Origin: Okeania sp. SIO3B5
Lineage (GTDB): Bacteria > Cyanobacteriota > Cyanobacteriia > Cyanobacteriales > Microcoleaceae
Direction of reading: 5' to 3'
Assembly (NCBI RefSeq): GCF_010692555.1
Contig: NZ_JAAHHG010000034.1
Location: forward strand, 1-46,360
DNA: 46,360 bases
A program made the position numbers and the translations under genes. Below are positions 8,335 through 18,889 of this stretch, piece by piece (the first letter of the stretch is position 1; each line of letters begins with the position of its first letter). The notes beneath the pieces were generated by a model. It searched no databases. It was not told the origin of the DNA and saw only the letters and a list, made by a program, of their open reading frames with translations.

Positions 8335-9696
8335 TCACGCTTGATATAACTTGAAAATTCTTAATGCATGACTTTTGACTTTTGAATTTTGAATTGAATC
8401 TATAGGCCGAAACGCTATTACTCCATAAGCATCAACAGACAAATATTTTGATGCTGCCTGTTGAATATCTGATGAGTCAAGTGCCTGAATATGTTGAGGA
8501 TAATTTAGCGCTGGTGCTAAGTCTCCAACTATTGAGTGATAGTAACCATATAAATTAGCTCGATCGCTTGGTGTCTCATTAGCAAAAACAAATCTGTTGG
8601 CGACTAATGTGCGAATGCGTTGAATTTCTGTTTCTGTCACCGACTCTTGTTGGATAGTATGTATGTGGTGAGCGATCGCTGCTTCTACTTCAGCTAAATT
8701 TTCTTCTGGCAACCTAGCAGAAATATAGAAAACACCTTGATGACGATGACTCATATTACTCACACCAATAGAATAAACCAAACCTCGTTCTTCCCGTAAG
8801 TCACGCACCAGGCGAGATGTTTTCCCCCTACTCAAAATAGTTGCTAACACATCCAAGGTATAACTTTCATGTAATTCAGTTAACCCAGGTACTCGCCAAA
8901 GCATAATTAATCTTGCTTGCTGAAGAGCTTCGTCAACTACTTCATGGCGGACTATTTCTGTAAAAGGTAGTTCTGGGGTGAAATTATTTGTGGGTGGTAG
9001 TGGAGGTATTTCTAGAATATTTTTGCTGTTTTCAGCTTCAGTAAATGAGCTGGCAACGATATCAATTAATTCTTCTACTGGTAAATTTCCGACTACAGTA
9101 GCAGTCATGGAAGTAGGTTGATACCAAGTCTGATGAAAGTCGCGCATTTGTTGGGGTTGCAGTTGAGAAACAACTTCAGCAGGACCTAATACCGGACGAC
9201 GATAGGGTAATTTTTCAAAGGCGGTTTCAATGGCTTTTCGGTAACAACGACGGTTAAGGTTATCATCTGAGCGTCGAATTTCTTCTAGTACAACAGAACG
9301 TTCTCTTTCAAAAGGATCATCAGCAATACTGGCATTGAGGAGTACTTCCCACTGCAAAGGTGCTAATTTTACAAAGTCTTTAGGAGCAGTGGTAATGTAA
9401 AAGTGGGTGTAGTCTTGGCTAGTGGCAGCATTCATTACAGCACCTTGTTGTTCCACTAAGCGTTCAAATTCACCACTAGGGAGTTTGGGAGTGCCTTTGA
9501 AAATTATATGCTCGAGAAAATGGGCCATACCATTAATTGCCTCAGATTCAACAGCAGAACCAACGTTTAGCCAAATATTGAGGTTAACTGCTTCAACTGG
9601 TAAATATTCGGCAATGATAGTAAGTCCATTTGATAGTTGGTGGATAGTAGGGGCGTTGAGAGATTCGAGGGTTGGTTGGACTAGGGTTGAGGTCAT
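8335..9696 (-). CDS. M16 family zinc metallopeptidase (pitrilysin/processing-peptidase type)
   Basis: 453 aa using the ATG at 9696. An upstream in-frame start at 9750 would add 18 basic residues and lies in a family B repeat, so I prefer 9696. The inverted zinc motif HFLEH (about residues 59-63) and the third ligand Glu in VLEEI (about 139) mark it as the catalytically competent subunit. The C-terminal M16 domain carries the LVRDLREERGLVYS signature. M16 peptidases degrade or process peptides; cyanobacteria often have paired active and inactive subunits, but no partner is adjacent. The last ~16 residues (SKVKSHALRIFKLYQA) and the stop are translated from the family E/D repeat, so the native C-terminus was probably replaced. 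Confidence 0.92.
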   Translation of the reverse strand: MTSTLVQPTLESLNAPTIHQLSNGLTIIAEYLPVEAVNLNIWLNVGSAVESEAINGMAHFLEHIIFKGTPKLPSGEFERLVEQQGAVMNAATSQDYTHFYITTAPKDFVKLAPLQWEVLLNASIADDPFERERSVVLEEIRRSDDNLNRRCYRKAIETAFEKLPYRRPVLGPAEVVSQLQPQQMRDFHQTWYQPTSMTATVVGNLPVEELIDIVASSFTEAENSKNILEIPPLPPTNNFTPELPFTEIVRHEVVDEALQQARLIMLWRVPGLTELHESYTLDVLATILSRGKTSRLVRDLREERGLVYSIGVSNMSHRHQGVFYISARLPEENLAEVEAAIAHHIHTIQQESVTETEIQRIRTLVANRFVFANETPSDRANLYGYYHSIVGDLAPALNYPQHIQALDSSDIQQAASKYLSVDAYGVIAFRPIDSIQNSKVKSHALRIFKLYQA

Positions 9697-9742
9697 TCTT
9701 GATTTTTTCTGTGGTTTGCCTTTATCAATATATTTCAATATA

Positions 9743-10500
9743 TTAGACATCTCCAGAAAAGAGGGAACACCGGAGCTGGGAACAGGGAACAGGGAACAGA
9801 AAGAAATAATTCAGGACTTACGCATGAACGCTATTAGTAGGGTGTGTTAGCGGTAGCATAACGCATAAATGACTATATCTAGGGTTTGCTGAAAAAGTCT
9901 TATGGGTAAGGTTAGGAGACAGGAGACAGGAGACAACCCACCCCTCGCCTCTCCCCCTCCCAGGAGGGGAAGACAGGAGAAATGGGAATTATAGAGGAGG
10001 TAGGAGGAAGAATAATTAAGGGATTATTCTGCGCAACTCTCGCCTAAAATGCTAATTTTTTGAACCATTACGACCTAAAAGCTTGGACTTTTTTTAACTA
10101 AAAAATGCTTTTACCTTTATATGTCAATGCTTTTAGATTTAATCAGCAAACCCTATCTATTGTTAGTGCTTAAGTCCTGCTAAATTTTTGGTGATTTTAG
10201 TTGATTTTTATAGCAGAAGGAAGAAGCAAGAGGCAAAAAGGAAAAATATTGTTTTATCTTAGTTTTAGGCTTTTGATCTGTAAAGTTAATGTTAATTATT
10301 CTTATGTTTATTTCCCCTCCTGGGAGGGGTTAGGGGTGGGTTTTCTCCATGTACGGAGGTTGTATGCAACGTCCCTACCTACTCCCCTACTCCTTAGAAG
10401 GGATCGTTAATTCCTATTGACCACTATATTTTTCTTCTTACTTTTGACTTTTGACTTTTGACTTTCTTATGCCTTTCTTCCACCAAGGTATAAGTATTCA
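9743..10500. repeat. Gene-free repeat block
   Basis: No supported gene. It contains a truncated family B end (9743-9800), a family C pair (9813-9824 and about 10167-10178) enclosing a (GGAGACA)n run at about 9914-9933, a CTCCCCCTCCCAGGAGGGGA-type hairpin near 9950-9970, another at about 10313-10335, and a TTTTGAC heptamer run near 10440-10465. The short reading frame at 10201-10410 is made of these repeats and is not a gene. Confidence 0.7.
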
Positions 10501-10513
10501 AGCAAACATGATA

Positions 10514-12022
10514 CTACAACCAAATATTAGGAAATATTGATTTTCCTATCTCTCTAACTGACTTATTAATTGTCCTGGCAAATTGAATATGCTCCTCATC
10601 TTTTTCTACGGGAATAATATTAGCTTTCTCTCCTAACTTAAACTTATCTACTACTAAGTTAGCTGCTTCTAATCCTGTTACATAAGCTTTTTCCTGAGAC
10701 CATGAACCGTGACGATTAACAATCCAATCTCCACTCATAAATACATTATCAAAACTTGTTTTAGCAGAGAGTAAATATTGATAACTACCAGGAAAAAAGT
10801 GAGTAACAGCTTCTCTGACTCTAACCACACTTTGGTCAATAATTTCTGCCTCTATAAATTCTGGAATACAAGTTGCTAAATATGTCTGTACCATTTTAAT
10901 AATTTCCCCATCGCTCAAAGGCAAAAACTGATTAGCATGATAAAAATCTACTTCTACAACTGTTCCTGGTTCATGGCGAAATTCGTCATGTAAAGCATTC
11001 AAATCAAAAAACGTCCAGCCTGTAGTTGTATCAAATCCAAAACAAGCATTAGAAGCACGAGGAATTGAAATTTTTCGGTCGAACCATAATCTAGTTCCTA
11101 ATACATCAACTCCACCTAAATTATTAATATTCCTAAATTCTTGACGACTTTGCAGAGCCTCACTCCCTGCCATAATCTTTTTCATTCCGCTAATACCAAC
11201 AGCAAAAATTACCGCATCTGCCTCAAATATTTGGTCTTCACAAACAACCTTTGTTGCTTTGCCATTATCATCAACAATTAAGTCAGTAACTCGCTGTTTT
11301 GTCAGAACTTTTCCACCTAGATTTTCGATATTTTCTACCCAAGGTTTAAATATCATTTCTCCTACAGTACCGCGACACCAAACTACATCAAAATCTGGTT
11401 GATGAGCTAGGATAAAATAATATAACATTCCCAATGCAGCAGCAGCCGAACATTGTTCTCCCGGAGCAAATAAACCAACTAATAACATGGCATTAAAAGC
11501 ATCATCATATAATCTGTTTGTCACGCCATATTGTTTGAATAATTCTCTCGCTGTTACTGCATCGTATCTTCGCCAAGCTTCATCCGAATTATCAAAATCT
11601 ATCACAGAATAAAGCAGTGGGAGAGCAGAAAGGCGATCGCTCAAAGGCAACCTTTTAAATTGAGTATAAATAAAAGTACCAAGAGGCGTTGGTAAAGGTG
11701 GTAAGTCTTGAAAAATAGGTGATTCTACCTCTAACCCAGCAGGAGAATATTGAGCTGAACGAGTCCAGGGAGTAAAAGGAGCGAGGTTTAATTTCTTGAC
11801 AAGAGAAAATATGTTATGGTAGGGATACCAAAAACCATGTATGCCCACTTCTACGGAACGGCCTCCGGGAGTTTTCCAGCCAGCGACTAAACCACCGGGA
11901 TAAGGGCCAGCTTCTAGGAGTGTAACATCATAGCCATTTTTGGCTAGGTGGTGAGTGGCTCCTAAACCAGCCCAACCAGCACCAACTACTACTATCTTTG
12001 GAGTTTGAGTTCCTGTTGTCAT
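10514..12022 (-). CDS. FAD-dependent oxidoreductase, carotenoid-desaturase/amine-oxidase superfamily
   Basis: 502 aa from the ATG at 12022. The N-terminus has the dinucleotide-binding motif VVVGAGWAGLGATHHLAKNG (about 11-30) ending in an acidic LLEAG. GGLVAGWKTPGG and HGFWYPYHN follow, both typical of the phytoene/zeta-carotene desaturase-like group. The C-terminal FAD-contact segment, MSGDWIVNRHGSWSQEKAYVTG, is complete. The protein is probably a membrane-associated redox enzyme acting on an isoprenoid or similar lipid. It is not obviously the main zeta-carotene desaturase, so no gene symbol is given. It is monocistronic, with a 1.2-kb gene-free region upstream. Confidence 0.85.
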   Translation of the reverse strand: MTTGTQTPKIVVVGAGWAGLGATHHLAKNGYDVTLLEAGPYPGGLVAGWKTPGGRSVEVGIHGFWYPYHNIFSLVKKLNLAPFTPWTRSAQYSPAGLEVESPIFQDLPPLPTPLGTFIYTQFKRLPLSDRLSALPLLYSVIDFDNSDEAWRRYDAVTARELFKQYGVTNRLYDDAFNAMLLVGLFAPGEQCSAAAALGMLYYFILAHQPDFDVVWCRGTVGEMIFKPWVENIENLGGKVLTKQRVTDLIVDDNGKATKVVCEDQIFEADAVIFAVGISGMKKIMAGSEALQSRQEFRNINNLGGVDVLGTRLWFDRKISIPRASNACFGFDTTTGWTFFDLNALHDEFRHEPGTVVEVDFYHANQFLPLSDGEIIKMVQTYLATCIPEFIEAEIIDQSVVRVREAVTHFFPGSYQYLLSAKTSFDNVFMSGDWIVNRHGSWSQEKAYVTGLEAANLVVDKFKLGEKANIIPVEKDEEHIQFARTINKSVREIGKSIFPNIWL

Positions 12023-13239
12023 ACTACTTTTTTTTAAGTCAAAAATTCAGTAATTTTTGTGGATTTTCTCAAGCCAATTTTCAGGCGAGTTTCCCAATTT
12101 GCTTCTAATTTGCTTAATTTTCTAGTAGTTGTCAAGGCTATGCATAGATAATATTTTGAAGGATAAAGAATATGATAAGAGATTTCATTAATGGATAATT
12201 GATAATGGATAATTGATAATTACCTCTGGTTAAAACCGTTACGGAATTAGACATCTCCACCAAAAGAGGGAATAGGGAATAGGGAATAGGGGGAAATAAA
12301 TGATAATTTCTGTACGATAATTGATTTTATTTTGGATTTTTGGATGATGTCTATTGAATATAAGGAAATATTATTTCTTTTCTTGGTTGATTGGAGGACA
12401 GCGAGGGGACCGCTCTTATAAGAGCCGCTCCGCTGTTAGCGCAGCTTTGCGATAGCAAACGCCATCCGGAGACCGCTTTTTTTCCCTTTAAAAGAGTCGG
12501 CTTTAAACCAGAATTATTTAATTATTAATTAGTTAATTATTCGGTAAAAATATTAGTTAGAAATATCTGAAAATTTTGTATAGGAGTCAGGAAGGAAGAA
12601 GAGAGAGTTTTAAGGTAATAAGTGAAGAGTAAAGTTTTTTGGGGTTACAAATTAAGAAATAGGTTTAGACTTTGACTCAAAAAAACCTAATATTAATCAT
12701 TCTAGCAATTCTCAAATCCAAAATCCTCTTCATCAAAAATCTCAAATCATTCGTCACTGTGCAACGCCTAAAATTTAATATCTAGAATAAAAAGTTTTCC
12801 TATTTTATTATGAGGTTATCTGAGAAGTCTGTATTGCTACATAAAAGCCTCCTAAATTCCCTAATTTTGGGGGACTTTTATCAGCTAATGGATTCTTGTT
12901 CCCCCCAGAATTGGGGGGCTAGGGGGGCAAAATTTCAGTATTAAACAACTTTTCAGATATCCTCAAAAAACTAATTTTATAGCCGTCGAAGGAAAAGGCG
13001 TGGACAGTGAAAAGTTTAAAACTCAGACAATGTAAAACTTTTTCTTCTTGGTTCTTCCTTATGCTATAACCACCCTTCTTGAAAACTTTCTCTCTGAAGA
13101 TTTCTAACCTCAAGCCTGGGAACCCTATTTCGATATATCGTAGTTAAAATCAAAAGATAGAGTCTATAAATTTATTGGTTAACTAGAAAAAAATAGACTA
13201 TATCACAAAACCTTTATAAAGTCAAGAAAATAAATATTA
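12023..13239. other. Gene-free region with family B element and small dispersed repeats
   Basis: This 1.2-kb spacer separates the divergent oxidoreductase and helicase genes and should hold both promoters. It includes a family B element at about 12247-12355 with a (GGAATAG)n run. At 12405-12482 there is a dense set of small inverted repeats (GACCGCTCTTATAAGAGC, GCTCCGCTGTTAGCGCAGC, CGGAGACCGC). A G-rich/C-rich pair lies at about 12865-12925. A 64-codon minus frame at 12919-13113 has no recognisable homology and is not called. Confidence 0.6.
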
Positions 13240-15951
13240 GTGTCATACTCAACCCAGAACAGACGAGAGCTGGATCTGAAGACCTTATTTCCATTTGAAC
13301 TAGACGACTTCCAGAAAGAGGCGATCGTCGCCCTTAACGCTGAAAAATCCGTAGTTGTTTGTGCCCCCACAGGTTCAGGCAAAACCTTAATTGGAGAATA
13401 CGCCATCTACCGTGCCCTAAGTCTTGGACGCCGAGTATTCTACACCACACCCCTAAAAGCTCTGTCAAACCAAAAACTGCGGGACTTCCGCGACCAATTT
13501 GGAGCAGAAAGAGTAGGGTTAGTCACAGGAGATACCTCAGTTAACAGGGAAGCACCAGTCCTAGTAATGACTACAGAGATATTCCGCAATATGCTCTATG
13601 GTACTCCTATAGGAGAAATAGGCACATCTCTAGAAAAAGTAGAAGCCGTAGTCCTTGACGAATGCCACTACATGAACGATCGGCAACGAGGCACAGTATG
13701 GGAAGAATTAATAATTTACTGCCCACCAGAAATTCAACTATTAGCTCTCTCCGCCACAGTTGCCAACAGTGACCAACTTACAGATTGGATCAATAGAGTC
13801 CATGGGCCAACCGAACTGATTTACTCTGACTTTCGGCCAGTACCTCTCCAATTTAATTTCTCTAACAGTAAAGGTCTTTTTCCTCTACTGAGCAAGAACC
13901 AGAAAAGAGTAAATCCCCTGCTAAAACCTAAAAATAGACGAATAGGTAGAGATTACAGAGAAAAACAACTAGAACCAATATTACCAGCAGTTTTATCTCA
14001 ACTCAAAGAGCGGGATATGTTGCCAGCTATCTACTTCATATTTAGCCGTCGAGGTTGCGATCGCGCAGTAGCAGAAATAGCACAAGCTAGTAACCTTAAC
14101 TTAATCGACGAAGCAGAAGCAACTAAACTGCAAAACCTAATTCAAAATTTCCTCACTCGTAACCCAGACTTAGCTCACTCCAAAAAACTCGAACCTCTAA
14201 GCAAAGGCATAGCAGCTCACCATGCCGGAATGTTACCAGTCTGGAAAGGATTAGTCGAGGAATTATTTCAGCTAGGTTTAATCAAAGTAGTATTTGCCAC
14301 CGAAACCTTAGCTGCTGGAATCAATATGCCAGCTCGCACTACTGTGATATCGAGTCTCTCCAAACGCACAGATGAAGGCCACAGACTGCTAAAACCGTCA
14401 GAATTTCTACAAATGGCAGGTAGAGCTGGACGACGAGGGATGGATGTTCAGGGTTATGTTTTAACTGTTCAAACTAGGTTTGAGGGTGCGAAGGAGGCAA
14501 GTTATTTAGCTACTTCAGGAGCCGATCCCCTGGTAAGTCAGTTTACTCCTAGTTATGGCATGGTGCTGAATTTGCTGCAAACTCATACTTTGGAGGAGGC
14601 AAAGGAGTTAGTCGAACGTAGTTTTGGTCAATATTTGTCTACCCTTTCTCTAGAAGGAGAACGTATAGAAATTGAGCAACAGCAAGCAGAGTTAACCTCT
14701 TTGCAAAATAAATTGGGAATTTATGGAGAGAATGATTTAGTAAATCTGGAGCAGTTGCTGAGAGACTATGAGAAGATACGAGAAAGAGTAAAAGAAGAAA
14801 AACGACTGCTGAAAATTTTGCAAAGGCAAGCGGATGAAAATCGCATTAAAGAAATGTCTTTGTCTTTGTCTTTTGCTTTATCGGGAACTATTATGAGTTT
14901 AAAAGGAAAGCACGTTCCTACTGCGAAGAGGGCGGATGCTAAACCTATTGCTGCTGCTTTAGTAGCTAAAGTTCCTGGTTCTGGACAGTCTTCTTACTAT
15001 GTGTGTTTGGGTAAGGATAATCGATGGTATGTGGTGGCAGCAATGGATGTTGTCAGTTTACACCCAGATTTACCTCGCTTAGTAGAGGTAGAACAGATGG
15101 AGTTGCCTGCTGAGATAGATTTTAGGTTGGGGCAATGTCGTAAAGGAGATGAAATTTATCTGAGTTTATCTGAACAAATTCCAGATGTACCTCCACCAAT
15201 AGATGCTCCAGAAGTTTTGGTACAAATGCAGAAAGTCGCAACGGTGGAAGTAAAGATTCAGGAACATCCGCTGAAGGAATGGGGAAGTCCTCGTATTTTG
15301 TTGAAGGGTTGGCGACGAATGGGTATGTTGGAGATGGAAATAGGCGATCGCCAAACTGAGTTAGAGGATAAGTTGGCTCGCCATTGGCAGGAGTTTCTCA
15401 ATCTCATTGAAATTTTGCAGTATTTTGGTTGTCTGCATGAAGTTGTGCCTACGGATATTGGTCAAGCTTGTGCGGCGATCCGAGGTGATAATGAATTGTG
15501 GCTTGGTTTGGCATTGATGTCTGGTGTTCTTGATTCACTCGATCCTCATCATTTGGCTGCTGCTTGTGCTGCTCTGGTGACTGAGATTAGTAGACCTGAT
15601 AGTTGGTCGCGTTATGATTTGTCTATGGAGGTGGAAGATGCTTTAGGTGGTTTGCGTAGTTTACGACATCAGTTATTTCAGGTGCAGCGTCGGTATCGGG
15701 TAAGTTTACCTGTTTGGTTAGAAAGGGATTTGATTAGTTTGGTCGAACAGTGGGCACTGGAGGTGGAATGGCAGGTGTTGGTGGAAAATACGAGTCTGGA
15801 TGAGGGTGATGTTGTCCGGATTTTACGTCGGACTCTGGATTTTCTTTCTCAGATTCCTCATGTGCCTCATTTACCTGATGTTTTGCGCCGGAATGCTTAT
15901 CGGGCTATGCAGTTGATAGACCGTTTTCCTGTTAATGAGGAAGTTAAGTAG
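13240..15951 (+). CDS. Ski2-like DEAD/DEAH-box RNA helicase with DSHCT domain
   Basis: 903 aa; translation starts at GTG 13240, which gives the N-terminus expected for cyanobacterial homologues. Helicase motifs are complete: Walker A CAPTGSGKT (41-49), motif Ia TPLKALSNQK, DECH box (140-143), SAT (171-173) and motif VI QMAGRAGRRG (about 391-400). A helical insertion and the C-terminal DSHCT domain (about 720-895) put it in the Mtr4/Ski2 group, which unwinds structured RNA for decay or processing. Cyanobacteria and plastids share this type (ISE2-like in plants), so RNA metabolism is the likely role, by inference. The gene shows no damage and the following array is non-coding. Confidence 0.93.
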   Translation: MSYSTQNRRELDLKTLFPFELDDFQKEAIVALNAEKSVVVCAPTGSGKTLIGEYAIYRALSLGRRVFYTTPLKALSNQKLRDFRDQFGAERVGLVTGDTSVNREAPVLVMTTEIFRNMLYGTPIGEIGTSLEKVEAVVLDECHYMNDRQRGTVWEELIIYCPPEIQLLALSATVANSDQLTDWINRVHGPTELIYSDFRPVPLQFNFSNSKGLFPLLSKNQKRVNPLLKPKNRRIGRDYREKQLEPILPAVLSQLKERDMLPAIYFIFSRRGCDRAVAEIAQASNLNLIDEAEATKLQNLIQNFLTRNPDLAHSKKLEPLSKGIAAHHAGMLPVWKGLVEELFQLGLIKVVFATETLAAGINMPARTTVISSLSKRTDEGHRLLKPSEFLQMAGRAGRRGMDVQGYVLTVQTRFEGAKEASYLATSGADPLVSQFTPSYGMVLNLLQTHTLEEAKELVERSFGQYLSTLSLEGERIEIEQQQAELTSLQNKLGIYGENDLVNLEQLLRDYEKIRERVKEEKRLLKILQRQADENRIKEMSLSLSFALSGTIMSLKGKHVPTAKRADAKPIAAALVAKVPGSGQSSYYVCLGKDNRWYVVAAMDVVSLHPDLPRLVEVEQMELPAEIDFRLGQCRKGDEIYLSLSEQIPDVPPPIDAPEVLVQMQKVATVEVKIQEHPLKEWGSPRILLKGWRRMGMLEMEIGDRQTELEDKLARHWQEFLNLIEILQYFGCLHEVVPTDIGQACAAIRGDNELWLGLALMSGVLDSLDPHHLAAACAALVTEISRPDSWSRYDLSMEVEDALGGLRSLRHQLFQVQRRYRVSLPVWLERDLISLVEQWALEVEWQVLVENTSLDEGDVVRILRRTLDFLSQIPHVPHLPDVLRRNAYRAMQLIDRFPVNEEVK

Positions 15952-16019
15952 GGTTTGATGTTTCTGGGGGAGTAGGGGAGTAGGGGAGTAGGGGAGATTG
16001 AAGGCTTGAAGTATAGTCA

Positions 16020-16128
16020 GGACTTACGCAAATTGACTTTTAAAGCACCATTTACCCCTCAAATGGTATTGGCTAACGCCAAGCTCCGAATTGCGCCCTC
16101 GCCATAAGTAGAGTCTCTGCGTAAGTCC
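16020..16128. repeat. Family C palindromic element
   Basis: Ends CAGGACTTACGCA and TGCGTAAGTCCTG, with ATAGT immediately outside both ends (16015-16019 and 16129-16133 approximately), a possible 5-bp target duplication. It lies just after a (GGGGAGTA)n run at 15968-15995, downstream of the helicase stop. Confidence 0.75.
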
Positions 16129-16298
16129 TGATAGTTATAAACATATAGCGTATAGTACATAACCGGATTCTATATTAAAATTTCCTAGATTCTAAGAGGG
16201 AAGAGAGAAGAGGGAAGAGGGAAAAATCTTGCGTTGTCTGAGTTTTCAGCTTTTGATATGTCTGCGCCTTTTCCTTCGACTGCTATTACTATTGTTGT

Positions 16299-18780
16299 AC
16301 AATAGTTGAATAAAAAGTCATGCGCAAGGGCGAGCAGCACCCAATAATTACATACTACCATGATTTTCTTCGGGATGCAAGGGGATAATCATTGCTGATT
16401 TTTTTGAGCTTCACAGAATGCAGATTCTATATTTTGATGAGCGATCGCTTCTACATGAGTAAATAAAATATATTGGTGTGTTGATGGAGTAAAAGTTTTT
16501 CCACTTCTTTTTTTGAAAGCTTCACAGGATGATAATTTTTCTGGTGTTTTGATGGTGTGAGTATCTATATATATTCAGTGGCGATATGCTGTTTTTGCGT
16601 TGAATAAAAAGTCATGCGTAGGGGCGAATGACTCACAATGATTAAATCGTATCATAATTTTTTTGGGGATGCAAGGGAATATTCTTCTGTTTTTTTGGAG
16701 CTTCACAGGATGCAGATTAATCATCCGTGTATCTGTGGCAAAATCCTTGTCTGGCTGATGGGGTGAAAATTTTGCCTGTTGTTACTTATTTATTTTAATG
16801 CTTCACAAAATGAGATTTTTTCTGATGTGTTGATGGTGCGAGTATCTCTTCTATATATATTCAGTAACGATATGCTGTTTTGGTGTTGAATAAAAAGTCA
16901 TGCGTAGGGGCGAACGAACCCCAATGAATAAATCCTATCATAATTTTTTTGGCGATGCAAGGGGAAATTCCTTACCGATTTTTTTGAGCTTCACAAAATG
17001 ATGATTTTCTTTGTTTGTGAATATTGAATATAGCGTTGGCGGAGCCTAGCGTTAGCTACATCGCTTCTACATGAGTAAATATATTCATGTGTTGGTGGGG
17101 TGAAAAATTTTCCTATCATTACTTCACTTCTTTTTTTTAAAGCTTCACAAAATGAGATTTTTTCTGATGTTTTGATAGTGTGAGTATCTCTTCTATATAT
17201 ATTCAGTGGCGATATGCTGTTTTGGCGTTGAATAAAAAGTCATGCGTATGGGCGAGTTACTCCCAATAATTAAATCGTATCATAATTTTTTTGGGGATGC
17301 AAGAGGAAAATCCTTGCCGATTTTTTTGAGCTTCACAGAATGCAGATTAATCATCCGTATATCTGTGGCAAAATCCTTGTCTGGCTGATGGGGTGAAAAT
17401 TTTGCCTGTTGTTACTTCTTTTGGGAGTGCTTCACAAAGTGAGATTTTTTTTTCTGATGTTTTGATGGTGTGAGTTTCTCTTCTATATATATTCAGTGGC
17501 GATATGCTGTTTTGGCGTTGAATAAAAAGTCATGCGTATGGGCGAGTAACCCACAATAATTACATACTACTATGATTTTTTTAGGAATGCAAGGGGAAAT
17601 TCCTTGCCGTTTTTTTGAGCTTCACAAGATGCAGATTAATCATCCGTGCATCCGTGGCCAAATCCTTGTCTGGCTGATGGTGTGAGTTTCTCTTCTATAT
17701 ATATTCAGTGGCGATACGCTGTTTTGGCGTTGAATAAAAAGTCATACGTAGGGGCGAACGACACCCAATAATTAAATCGTATCATAATTTTTTTGGGAAT
17801 GCAAGAGGAAAATCCTTGCCGATTTTTTTTGAGCTTCACAAAATGATGATTTTCTTTGTTTGTGAATATAGCGCACTGGGTAAATAGGCTAGGGTAATTA
17901 TCAATACTCAAACTCACTCAGGGATTACTTCTAATATCATGTCCGGATAAGAGCGATCTGGAAAAAAACCAAAACAGTCACTTGCAGTACAAATCTTTTT
18001 ATTCTCCCTACTCCTGTACGGGCGAATCGCGATTCGCCCCTACTCCCTTATTTATAACTATTCAACCGGACATGATATAACTTCTAACTTCTAACTTTTG
18101 AATTTTTACTTTTGACTTGAGGGTAGCGTTGGCGGAGCCTGGCGGTAGCTACATCGCTTCTACATGAGTAAATAAAATATATTGATGTGTTGATGGTAGA
18201 AAATTTGGTGGTGGTGCATTGTCATTATTTTTTACGAGGCGCGGCAGTAACAGTGGGAGCATCTTGCTCCCGTGCCAGATATTCCTTTTTCCTGTCGCTA
18301 CTTCTTTTCTTAGTAGTGCTTCACAAGATAATAATTTTTCTGGTGCTTTGATGGTGTGAGTTTCTCTTCTATATATATTCAGTGGCAAAATGCTGTTTTT
18401 GCGTTGAATAAAAAGTCATGCGTAGGGGCGAGTAACACCCAATAATTACATACTACTATGATTTTTTTAGGAATGCAAGAGGAATATCCTTGCCGTTTTT
18501 TTGAGCTTCACAAGATGCAGATTAATCATCCGTGCATCCGTGGCAAAATCCTTGTCTGGCTGATGGTGGGAGTATCTCTTCTATATATATTCAGTGGCGA
18601 TGTGTTGTTTTTGCGTTGAATAAAAAGTCATGCGTAGGGGCGAGTAACCCCCAATAATTACATACTACTATGATTTTTTTAGGAATGCAAGGGGAAATTC
18701 CTTCCCGCCCGACTTAATTTTTAGAGCTTCACAGAATGCAGATTAATCATTCCTACATCTGTAGCAAAATCCTTTTCTGA
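16299..18780. repeat. Array of about eight ~290-bp degenerate non-coding units
   Basis: The anchor GTTGAATAAAAAGTCATGCG recurs near 16305, 16599, 16885, 17226, 17516, 17728, 18401 and 18613. Spacing is about 212-342 bp, except 673 bp where other elements are inserted. Ordered submodules follow the anchor: GGGCGA...CCCAATAATTA, then TATCATAATTTTTTTGG, a CAAGGGGAAATTCCTTG-like hairpin, GAGCTTCACA(A/G)AATG, ATTAATCATCCGTG, GTGCTTCACAAAATGAG, and TATATATATTCAGTGGCGAT. Units vary by loss of blocks. There is no long conserved ORF and no CRISPR-type spacing. The last fragment (to about 18780) lies beside the frameshifted kinase gene, and a related degenerate unit is at 24068-24185. Confidence 0.85.
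17935..18077. mobile_element. Family A MITE inside the ~290-bp array
   Basis: 143 bp with ends TATCATGTCCGG / CCGGACATGATA and direct TAA on both sides (17932-17934, 18078-18080). Its interior contains the 20-bp palindrome GGGCGAATCGCGATTCGCCC. Confidence 0.9.
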
Positions 18781-18889
18781 CAACAACTTCTCTTGCTCTG
18801 AAAAAAAATTTACCCGCTCTGCCGGAGGGAAAAGAAAAAAGAAAAAGAGGGAAAAGGGGAAAAGAGGAAAAGAATAAAGGGGAAGAATC

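Noticed and set aside
10201-10410. 69-aa plus frame between the peptidase and oxidoreductase
   Set aside because: Consists of repeat-derived sequence, including the CCTGGGAGGGG hairpin.
12919-13113. 64-aa minus-strand frame upstream of the helicase
   Set aside because: No recognisable motif, no ribosome-binding site, and not adjacent to any partner.
17705-18388. Two short minus-strand frames in the ~290-bp array
   Set aside because: Not conserved between array units and not preceded by start signals.
16299-18780. CRISPR array
   Set aside because: Units are ~290 bp and degenerate, with no short constant repeat alternating with unique spacers, and no cas genes are in the window.
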